From contig DAOTWP010000137.1 of the NCBI GenBank assembly GCA_034435675.1, forward strand, positions 1 through 6,259: a DNA stretch of 6,259 nt, written 5' to 3'. Source of the stretch: DAOTWP01 sp034435675 (lineage in GTDB: Bacteria > Chloroflexota > Anaerolineae > Aggregatilineales > Phototrophicaceae). The translations under genes and the position numbers were made by a program. Shown here piece after piece: positions 1 to 4,502 of this stretch. The notes under the pieces are model-generated. The model worked only from the letters and a program-made list of their open reading frames with translations. It had not been told where the DNA came from and ran no database searches. The number at the start of each line of letters is the position of its first letter. Position 1 is the first letter of the stretch.

Positions 1-34
1 CCGCTCCCGACCGTGCCTTCGGCACCAGGAGCGG
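1..34. repeat. Nested GC-rich hairpin
   Basis: CCGCTCC (1-7) pairs with GGAGCGG (28-34), and inside it GTGCC (13-17) pairs with GGCAC (21-25) around a TTC loop. CCGCTCCC (1-8) can also pair with GGGAGCGG at 94-101, so this hairpin and the next repeat may be halves of one larger structure. There is no T-tract, so a terminator role is not supported. The window edge cuts off the left context. Confidence 0.5.
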
Positions 35-60
35 GGAGCAACCCAATTGCCGGGGATTTT

Positions 61-125
61 CCCTCCCCCTCGCTCAGCCGCGCAGCGGCGTTAGGGAGCG
101 GGGGACTGAACTGAGGGGGTGAGGG
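61..125. repeat. Imperfect inverted-repeat element
   Basis: The ends are complementary with small gaps: CCCTCCCCCTC (61-71) against GAGGGGGTGAGGG (113-125). The centre is a perfect hairpin, GCCGC-GCA-GCGGC (77-89), and GGAGCGGGG (95-103) repeats the same string at 28-36. It looks like a dispersed intergenic palindrome rather than part of a gene. No coding frame crosses it convincingly. Whether it is multicopy cannot be seen from one window. Confidence 0.45.
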
Positions 126-316
126 CTGTATCTGAGTAGTCAACTTAATCTTGTCAGTGTACTGGCTGCGCGAAATTCTACTGCGCCGGCTGGTCACTGC
201 CCTGCGCCTGCGGCAGGCATAACGCACATCACAGGGATAACCGGAAAGCGCGATTCGCTGGAGGACGACACGCCCGAACAGATCGTGCGTCGCGCTGGGT
301 TAACCAAACTGGACGC
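126..316. other. Intergenic, no gene recognised
   Basis: No RNA gene, promoter or coding region is supported here. A plus-strand frame is open from 123 to 506, but its only start-like codon is a GTG at 285 and it runs antisense through the LysM domain, so it is treated as chance. A weak stem, GCCTG/CAGGC at 206-218, has a three-base loop and no T-tract. Confidence 0.4.
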
Positions 317-336
317 AAAACGCGGATACACCCGCG
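317..336 (-). terminator. Rho-independent terminator of dinB-LysM unit
   Basis: Read on the minus strand, CGCGG (336-332) and CCGCG (325-321) form an all-G/C five-base-pair stem around the loop GTGTAT, followed directly by TTTT (320-317). The stem begins about 10 bases after the LysM stop codon. The stem is short but placement and T-tract fit an intrinsic terminator, which supports the LysM ORF as the true last gene of the unit. Confidence 0.5.
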
Positions 337-345
337 AAGCGGCAA

Positions 346-504
346 TCACGAGGGGATTTGCAGTTCCAGTCCGGGATACAGCCGCCCGTTCTCCAGATCG
401 TTCGCGGCGAGAAGCGCTTCCTTGGTGGTCTTGTAGCGTAGGGCAATCAGGAACACCGAGTCCGCCGGCGTCACGCGATACACTCTGTCGCTACGGGTGG
501 TCAT
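346..504 (-). CDS. Stand-alone LysM domain microprotein
   Basis: This 52-residue frame is almost entirely one LysM domain (residues about 9-51). It shows the family pattern: YRV near the start, a D-S pair, IALRY, TT, LLAAN, then LYPG and LQIP at the end. LysM folds as beta-alpha-alpha-beta and binds N-acetylglucosamine polymers such as peptidoglycan or chitin. There is no signal peptide, membrane segment or second domain, so secretion is not evident. It could act inside the cell, be exported by another route, or be the surviving tail of a larger LysM protein. The ATG at 504 lies inside the last codons of the DinB gene in a different frame (14-base overlap, no clear Shine-Dalgarno), suggesting translation coupled to dinB. 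An in-frame ATG at 603 would add 33 residues that are only dinB read out of frame. A terminator-like hairpin follows the stop. Domain identity is strong; expression as a separate protein is inferred. Confidence 0.72.
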   Translation of the reverse strand: MTTRSDRVYRVTPADSVFLIALRYKTTKEALLAANDLENGRLYPGLELQIPS

Positions 505-976
505 AGACGTAGAAGATATAATCCTGCGCTGTGGTTCTGAGACCGAAATCGTGGAGTACCCGGAGCATCTGCGCACGATGATCCGTGCCGTGATTGACGA
601 CATGCAGCAGCACCTGCCAGACGATCAGGTTCTCGTCTTCCCCTTCCAGCGGTTTTTCAAACAGCATTTCGTCGCGCAGACTCGCCAGATAATCGCGCAT
701 GGTTTGCTCAACCCTGTCCCAGTGCGTGCGAATGGCATCCTGATCCGCAAACACCGCAGGATCAAGCGGTTCCGGAATTTCGACGCCGCGCAGCCCGCTG
801 AACCATGTGTCATCTACGCTGACGAGATGCACAATCTGATTGCGCACGGAACCGTGCGAATAAGGAATGTGCTGCGTGAACTGCGCCTGCGTGAGAGACC
901 GCGCACAGCGATCCCACAGGGCGCGATTCTCGCTGAAGTGATAATCATAGAACTGGCGAAAAGCATTTGCATTCAT
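491..976 (-). CDS. DinB family protein (metal-dependent four-helix bundle)
   Basis: The 161-residue product matches the DinB/YfiT-like four-helix-bundle superfamily in length and pattern. The expected metal-binding histidines are visible: His50 in the QIVHLVSVDDTWF helix, and His129 and His133 in the C-terminal HVVNHGTDHRAQM motif. In the family these three bind a divalent metal (Zn or Ni). Members include thiol transferases acting on bacillithiol or mycothiol and many of unknown substrate, and I cannot assign a substrate here. It should be cytoplasmic, with no signal peptide or membrane segment. The ATG at 976 is preceded by AAGGA about 12 bases upstream and by a good -10 box, giving a leader of roughly 30 bases. 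It shares its transcript with the overlapping downstream LysM frame and is divergent from cax. Despite the family name, a DNA-damage role should not be assumed. Confidence 0.93.
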   Translation of the reverse strand: MNANAFRQFYDYHFSENRALWDRCARSLTQAQFTQHIPYSHGSVRNQIVHLVSVDDTWFSGLRGVEIPEPLDPAVFADQDAIRTHWDRVEQTMRDYLASLRDEMLFEKPLEGEDENLIVWQVLLHVVNHGTDHRAQMLRVLHDFGLRTTAQDYIFYVYDHP

Positions 977-1013
977 GGCTTAATCGGTTCCTTGCGTATT
1001 GAACAGGGTGTAT

Positions 1014-1042
1014 ATCATAGACCGTATGTTCTGAATGCGCAA
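1014..1042 (-). promoter_or_regulatory. Sigma-70-type promoter for dinB
   Basis: On the minus strand, TTGCGC (1042-1037) and TATGAT (1019-1014) are separated by exactly 17 bases. The -10 matches the consensus at five of six positions; the -35 matches only its first three bases. Transcription would start near 1007, about 30 bases before the dinB ATG. Confidence 0.5.
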
Positions 1043-1046
1043 CAGC

Positions 1047-1065
1047 ACGACACAGCGTGTGTCGT
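1047..1065. promoter_or_regulatory. Perfect 8-3-8 palindrome, candidate operator
   Basis: ACGACACA (1047-1054), spacer GCG, then TGTGTCGT (1058-1065) is a perfect inverted repeat. It lies four bases upstream of the proposed dinB -35 and within the divergent gap shared with cax, a typical place for a dimeric regulator to bind. The regulator is unknown. No T-tract follows on either strand, so it is not a terminator. Confidence 0.45.
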
Positions 1066-1111
1066 TTCCGAATGGGCATGAGCAGCCCAACACACCTGGC
1101 AGGCGAACCAC

Positions 1112-1136
1112 TGGCGCGTTTGCCCAATCTGCGCCA
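1112..1136. promoter_or_regulatory. Inverted repeat upstream of cax
   Basis: TGGCGC (1112-1117) and GCGCCA (1131-1136) are perfect six-base arms with a 13-base spacer. It lies about 95 bases before the cax start. It could be a leader hairpin or a binding site, but six-base arms in GC-rich DNA arise readily by chance. I see no convincing sigma-70 promoter for cax. Confidence 0.2.
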
Positions 1137-1231
1137 TAGTAGGGAGCGTCTGTTGGCGCATGCTGTGCCCACTGCACACCGGCAGCGCCGCCGACGTTTC
1201 ATTTCTGCGTCACACCGAAAGACCTGAACCT

Positions 1232-2359
1232 ATGAACCTTAATCCAGTTGCCCTGCTGCGCGAAAAACCTCTCTATGCCCTGCTGCTGCTGTTCCCGGTT
1301 GCGCTGCTGTTGGATTTCAGCGGCGCAGACCCCGTGCCGATCTTCATCATTGCCGCGCTGGCGATTATCCCGCTGGCAGGCTTGATGGGTGAAGGCACCG
1401 AAGAACTCGCCGTGCATACCGGACCGCGCGTGGGCGGGCTGCTCAACGCCACGCTGGGCAACGCCGCCGAACTGATTATCACCATCTTCGCGCTGCGCGA
1501 AGGACTGCTGGAACTGGTCAAGGCGTCGATTGTCGGCTCGATTCTGGGCAACCTGCTGCTGGTGATGGGCTTGAGCCTGCTGCTGGGCGGGCTGCGGCAC
1601 GGCGTGCAGGGGTTCAACCGGCGCAATGCCGCGCTGAATGCCACACTGCTGCTGCTGGCGCTGGCGGCGCTGATGGTGCCCTCGCTGTTTGACGCTGCCT
1701 TGCAGCAGGATCGCTCGGCAGAACTGGGCTTGAGCGAAGGCGTCGCCGTCGTCATGATCGTGCTCTACGGCTTGAGCATGGTTTATGCCTTCACCGCGAA
1801 GAATGTGCACGATGACCCGCTGGTGCGCCCGGCGGCAGAAGTGCATCATGCCAAATGGAGTGTGCGCACGGCGCTGATTGTGCTGGGTGTGGCAACGCTC
1901 GGCGTGGTGCTGATGAGCGAGACACTCGTCGGCGCGGTGGAGCTGGCGGGCGAGTCGCTGGGTTTATCAGAGTTTTTCATCGGCATCATCATCGTGCCGC
2001 TGGTAGGCAATATCGCCGAACACCTGGTCGCGGTGCAGGTCGCCATGAAGAACCAGATGGAACTGAGCATGGCGGTGTCGCTGGGCAGCAGCCTGCAAAT
2101 CGCGCTGTTTGTCGCGCCGGTGCTGGTGTTCATCAGCCTGCTTCCGGGCTTGTCTCCGGCGGGTCCGCTGCTGATTGTGTATAACGAGTTTGAACTGATC
2201 GCGCTGGCGGTTACATCGTTCATTGCCGCGTTCATCGCGCAGGACGGCGAAACGAACTGGCTGGAAGGGGCGATGCTGCTGGCGGTGTATGTCATTCTGG
2301 CGCTGGCATTCTTCTTCCTGCCGGGTGTTGGTGAAGCCGCTGCCGCCGTAATTCATTAA
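1232..2359 (+). CDS. cax: Calcium/proton exchanger (CAX family)
   Basis: This 375-residue inner-membrane protein exchanges cytosolic Ca2+ (and perhaps other divalent cations) for protons, exporting calcium from the cell. Hydrophobic segments run through the whole length, about 11 by eye. Both signature alpha-repeats are present: repeat 1 around residues 69-113 with GNAAELIITIFALREG and key acid Glu80, and repeat 2 around residues 249-293 with PLVGNIAEHLVAVQ and key acid Glu263. The repeats face opposite ways across the membrane and form the cation site. A short polar loop with HDDP (193-196) separates the halves. Length is normal for bacterial CAX. An in-frame ATG at 1160 would add 24 polar residues not typical of the family. 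The ATG at 1232, giving MNLNPVALLREKPLYALLL, fits better, although its Shine-Dalgarno (GAAAGA) is weak. It is single and divergent from dinB. The family call is firm; ion preference is not visible. Confidence 0.96.
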   Translation: MNLNPVALLREKPLYALLLLFPVALLLDFSGADPVPIFIIAALAIIPLAGLMGEGTEELAVHTGPRVGGLLNATLGNAAELIITIFALREGLLELVKASIVGSILGNLLLVMGLSLLLGGLRHGVQGFNRRNAALNATLLLLALAALMVPSLFDAALQQDRSAELGLSEGVAVVMIVLYGLSMVYAFTAKNVHDDPLVRPAAEVHHAKWSVRTALIVLGVATLGVVLMSETLVGAVELAGESLGLSEFFIGIIIVPLVGNIAEHLVAVQVAMKNQMELSMAVSLGSSLQIALFVAPVLVFISLLPGLSPAGPLLIVYNEFELIALAVTSFIAAFIAQDGETNWLEGAMLLAVYVILALAFFFLPGVGEAAAAVIH

Positions 2360-2388
2360 GTAGCTATCCGAGAAATCAGATTTTCCTG

Positions 2389-2413
2389 TCGGGGCGAGGT
2401 GTGCCTCGCCCGG
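2389..2413. repeat. Hairpin repeat 1 of the intergenic nest
   Basis: GGGCGAGG (2392-2399) and CCTCGCCC (2404-2411) form a perfect eight-base-pair stem with a TGTG loop, 33 bases after the cax stop. It starts with GTCGGGGC, resembling the GTAGGGGC start of the hairpins at 2774 and 2962. It could help end the cax transcript, but no T-tract follows. Confidence 0.6.
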
Positions 2414-2457
2414 CTTGATGTATTTACGGAGCGGTCTGAAGATGCGCGATTGCGCTC

Positions 2458-2485
2458 GTCGGGGCGGGTCTGAGTTCCGTCCGTA
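2458..2485. repeat. Hairpin repeat 2, degenerate
   Basis: The 14-base string GGGGCGGGTCTGAG (2461-2474) is identical to 2777-2790, the left arm of the hairpin at 2774. Here the right arm has drifted. GGGCGG (2462-2467) still pairs with CCGTCC (2477-2482) with one G-U wobble, and it ends in CCGTA. It appears to be a decayed copy of the same hairpin family. Confidence 0.45.
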
Positions 2486-2691
2486 TGCACCAGGTTAAGC
2501 AGGAAAGAAGTAAACGGTTGTTTGACAAAACAACAAAGAAACCACTTTCCTGTGACAACGACAGCGCAAATCAGCCAGGACACTGCCAGAACTTCTGTGG
2601 CTTGTTCACTCCGCAGGCAGATCCGATAGCGACAAGAACACAGTTGATCGCCCGACAACGCCAGATGACTGGCAGCAGCTTCGCTCAACGA
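2486..2691. other. Spacer between hairpins, no gene recognised
   Basis: Open frames exist on both strands (2485-3051 plus, 2817-2356 minus), but they run through the palindromic repeats and show no domain, so they are not annotated. One AT-rich stem, GTTGTTT-GACA-AAACAAC (2517-2534), is present. A TTGACA at 2522-2527 lacks a -10 partner. Confidence 0.4.
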
Positions 2692-2717
2692 CGGGTATTC
2701 GGGTGGGCATACCCGCC
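2692..2717. repeat. Hairpin repeat 3 with two competing stems
   Basis: GGTGGG (2702-2707) pairs with CCCGCC (2712-2717) around CATA, with one G-U pair. The right arm can instead pair upstream: CGGGTAT (2692-2698) is complementary to ATACCCG (2709-2715). The size and base composition fit the other hairpins nearby. Confidence 0.4.
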
Positions 2718-2741
2718 GCAAGCCGCACGCAAACAACGGCA

Positions 2742-2842
2742 CCCTAAGTACAACCAAATTGAAAATGTCGGATGTAGGGGCGGGTCTGAGACCCACCCCT
2801 ACGGGAAACAATCCCACAGAATTAATCTGTTTGCACTTAGTG
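2742..2842. mobile_element. MITE-like element, copy A
   Basis: This 101-base element aligns without gaps to 2930-3030: 38 bases are identical (2744-2781 versus 2932-2969), then about 15 differences in the last 61. The left end CCCTAAGTACAACC and right end ACTTAGTG are near inverted repeats. The core is a long hairpin, GTAGGGG (2774-2780) with CCCCTAC (2796-2802), and GGGTCT (2782-2787) with AGACCC (2789-2794), broken by one C-A mismatch. No matching target duplication flanks this copy, so it may be older or have lost its edge. It encodes nothing. Confidence 0.65.
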
Positions 2843-2867
2843 CAGGTTCAGACGGGACAGCACGAAT

Positions 2868-2896
2868 GTACAGGCGAAGCATGCTTCGCCACTACG
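2868..2896. repeat. 18-base perfect palindrome (hairpin repeat 5)
   Basis: GGCGAAGCATGCTTCGCC (2873-2890) is a perfect palindrome. It is framed by ATGTA on the left and CTACG on the right, the same frame as the hairpins of copies A and B, but its stem sequence is unrelated to theirs. It lies in the 87 bases between the two copies and seems a variant of the same design. Confidence 0.6.
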
Positions 2897-2929
2897 AGAG
2901 AGGCACTCTATCGCATAGGTCTGCTTTTG

Positions 2930-3030
2930 CACTAAGTACAACCAAATTGAAAATGTCGGATGTAGGGGCAGGTCTCAGACCTGCCGCTACGGAAAATAAT
3001 CCCGCGAGATTTCTGTGGTTGCACTTAGTG
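2930..3030. mobile_element. MITE-like element, copy B, with target duplication
   Basis: The ends are 14-base terminal inverted repeats with one mismatch: CACTAAGTACAACC (2930-2943) and GGTTGCACTTAGTG (3017-3030). The five bases TTTTG occur immediately outside both ends (2925-2929 and 3031-3035), as expected for a duplicated insertion target. The core hairpin pairs 2962-2975 with 2977-2990 at 13 of 14 positions. There is no reading frame of its own, so movement would need a transposase supplied elsewhere. Same orientation as copy A. Classification as a MITE is inferred from structure. Confidence 0.7.
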
Positions 3031-3093
3031 TTTTGGAAGCGGTCAGCGTGACGAGTCCCCAGGACTTAGACCAACGCCTTGCGCCTGCGCCCT

Positions 3094-3234
3094 TCATGCG
3101 AACCCTTCCTGCGCGTTCTTCCACGCCATTCCCGGCGAAAATCCAAACCGCTTGCCTTCCAACTCCGCGCGCTTTTTGACCATGCTTTCCGTTAACTTGG
3201 GGCACATGCAGCGCAGCAGAATTTGCCCCTGCAT
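3094..3234 (-). CDS. Possible small protein, unrecognised
   Basis: A 46-residue frame begins with ATG at 3234, directly after an in-frame TGA, and ends with TGA at 3094. The composition looks protein-like: a Lys/Arg/Glu-rich stretch SMVKKRAELEGKRFGF, then SPGMAWKNAQEGFA, with CMC near the N-terminus. About three quarters of third positions are G or C, as in the real genes here. No Shine-Dalgarno precedes 3234; the internal ATG at 3183 has GGAAAGC just before it and would give 29 residues. I recognise no family. It could be a small hypothetical protein, the tail of a decayed larger gene, or chance. Confidence 0.3.
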   Translation of the reverse strand: MQGQILLRCMCPKLTESMVKKRAELEGKRFGFSPGMAWKNAQEGFA

Positions 3235-3360
3235 TCATGTCGTGCCGGCTTAACCCGCAGCAGGCTCGGCAATGTGGGGTCTCCGTTAAGCGGATGCCCC
3301 GCCGCAGGGCAGCGAAGACCGGTATGCAGCGTCGCCCCAACGTAGGGCAGGCGTCAGTCA
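3235..3360. other. Intergenic, possible decayed coding sequence
   Basis: No intact gene. On the minus strand a frame with no ATG is open from 3353 to 3192 (53 residues, ending in CCAACAPS-like cysteine-rich sequence) and overlaps the small ORF at 3094-3234 in another frame. This could mean one older gene broken by a frameshift, but no family match is recognised. Confidence 0.2.
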
Positions 3361-3375
3361 GAGGACGACCAGAAG

Positions 3376-3386
3376 TATGCTACACT
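3376..3386 (+). promoter_or_regulatory. Possible -10 region for the LCP gene
   Basis: TATGCTACACT contains two overlapping -10-like hexamers (TATGCT, TACACT), 44-54 bases before the LCP start. No good TTGACA-like box lies 17 bases upstream, so support is weak. Confidence 0.25.
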
Positions 3387-3430
3387 GGCGATACCTTTAT
3401 TCTGGCAGACGCACTCATGAGGGCTACATC

Positions 3431-4381
3431 ATGATCGCTATTCGCGTTCGTTCTTTGCTGCTGGTTGGGCTGCTGGTCGCGGTTGTGCTGGTCAGCGGCA
3501 CGCAGCCGGCATTCGCGCAGCAAACCCCGACCCCGCAGCCGCTGGATTTGCAGCCGTGGAACGGCTCGTCACGGTTCACCTTTGTCGTTACCGGCATGGA
3601 TCGCCGCCCCGACCAGCGCGGGCTGGCTTACCGCACCGACGCGATGATGCTGATCAGCCTTGACCCTGCCACCCGCAGCATCGGCGTGATGAGCATCCCG
3701 CGTGATCTGTTCGTCGCTGTGCCGGGCTATGCCGAGCTTCAGCGTATCAATTCGCTGCTGGTGCTGGGCGAACTGACGCAGGAGGGCTATGGTCCCACGC
3801 TGCTGCTGGAAACGCTGCAATACAATTTCGGCATTCGTCTTCAGGGCTATCTGATCCTCGATTTTGACGCCTTTACCGCCTTTATTGACGCGATTGGCGG
3901 CATTGAGATTGAAACCACCTACGTGATTGACGATCCCGAATATCCCGACATGGTTTACGGCTTCGACCCGTTCTACCTGCCTGCCGGGCGGCACCGGTTG
4001 GATGGCGCAACAGCGCTGAAATTTGTGCGCACGCGGCACGGCGATAATGACTTCCTGCGCATGCAGCGTCAGCTTCAGGTGCTGCTCGCCGTGCGCGAAC
4101 GCATCAGCACACAGGCGGACAACCTGTCGCAGTTGGCGCTGAACCTTGCCGCGCTGTATGGCGATCTGCTGGATGATGTGTATACCGATTTGTCACTGGA
4201 GGAGCTGGCAGGGCTGGGACTGTATGCGCTGGCACTGCCGCTGGAGAACCTGCACATCGGCGCGGTCAACGAGGAATATGTCGAGTTCTACTACATTCGT
4301 GGCAGCAGCGTCTTGATCCCCAACCGGGCGACACTGCCGGAACTGATGGTCGAACTGTTCGGACCGGATTATTCGCAGTAG
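3431..4381 (+). CDS. LytR-CpsA-Psr (LCP) family cell-wall glycopolymer transferase
   Basis: LCP proteins move glycopolymers (teichoic acids, capsule, arabinogalactan) from a polyprenyl-pyrophosphate carrier onto peptidoglycan outside the cytoplasmic membrane. The 316-residue product has a signal-type N-terminus: MIAIRVRS, a hydrophobic core at 9-23, then a possible AFA/QQ cleavage site at 29-30. A Pro/Thr-rich linker (30-42) leads into the LCP domain (about 49-225). Family motifs occur in order: GMDRRP (55-60), RTDAMM with Asp70, SIPRDLF with Arg91 and Asp92, INS (106-108), FDAFTAFIDAIGGIEIE (145-161), and the hallmark LDGATALKFVRTRHGDNDFLRMQRQ region (190-214) with arginines 200, 202, 210 and 213. 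Many LCP proteins keep an N-terminal anchor; here the AxA site suggests it may be released. The ATG at 3431 has GAGG eight bases upstream; an in-frame ATG at 3377 would spoil the signal peptide. The acceptor polymer is unknown. Confidence 0.95.
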   Translation: MIAIRVRSLLLVGLLVAVVLVSGTQPAFAQQTPTPQPLDLQPWNGSSRFTFVVTGMDRRPDQRGLAYRTDAMMLISLDPATRSIGVMSIPRDLFVAVPGYAELQRINSLLVLGELTQEGYGPTLLLETLQYNFGIRLQGYLILDFDAFTAFIDAIGGIEIETTYVIDDPEYPDMVYGFDPFYLPAGRHRLDGATALKFVRTRHGDNDFLRMQRQLQVLLAVRERISTQADNLSQLALNLAALYGDLLDDVYTDLSLEELAGLGLYALALPLENLHIGAVNEEYVEFYYIRGSSVLIPNRATLPELMVELFGPDYSQ

Positions 4382-4411
4382 GCGGCGCGCAGCCAACCCG
4401 ACAAAACGACA

Positions 4412-4439
4412 TCCGGCGGAACTTTGCCGCTCCGCCGGA
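4412..4439. terminator. Shared terminator between convergent genes
   Basis: TCCGGCGGA (4412-4420) and TCCGCCGGA (4431-4439) form a perfect nine-base-pair stem with a ten-base loop, 30 bases after the LCP stop and 63 bases after the subtilase stop. On the minus strand it is followed five bases later by GTTTTG, a short T-run; on the plus strand no T-run follows. It is therefore likelier to end the subtilase transcript, perhaps both. Confidence 0.6.
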
Positions 4440-4502
4440 CGCCAAACGCTTAACCATGTGTGGGAGCGTAGGACACACCCCCGCACAATTCAGCGCATCT
4501 GC

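Noticed and set aside
497..1081. Plus-strand 194-residue open frame
   Set aside because: It lies antisense to dinB over nearly its whole length and has no recognisable domain, whereas the dinB frame carries the metal-binding histidines.
1199..1849. Minus-strand 216-residue frame rich in Gln, Arg and His
   Set aside because: It is an antisense shadow of cax; the composition comes from Leu/Ala codons of the membrane segments read backwards.
2522..2550. Promoter starting from TTGACA at 2522
   Set aside because: The hexamer 17 bases downstream is CTTTCC, not -10-like, and no gene follows.
2356..2817. Minus-strand 153-residue open frame
   Set aside because: It starts in the hairpin of MITE copy A (giving GLRPAPT), crosses other palindromes and overlaps the cax stop; no domain or ribosome site supports it.
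2742..3030. CRISPR array
   Set aside because: Only two 99-base copies with internal hairpins and one 87-base gap; repeats are far too long and diverged, and no cas gene is present.
2485..3051. Plus-strand 188-residue open frame
   Set aside because: It reads through both MITE-like copies and the palindrome, so its internal similarity reflects DNA repeats, not protein repeats.
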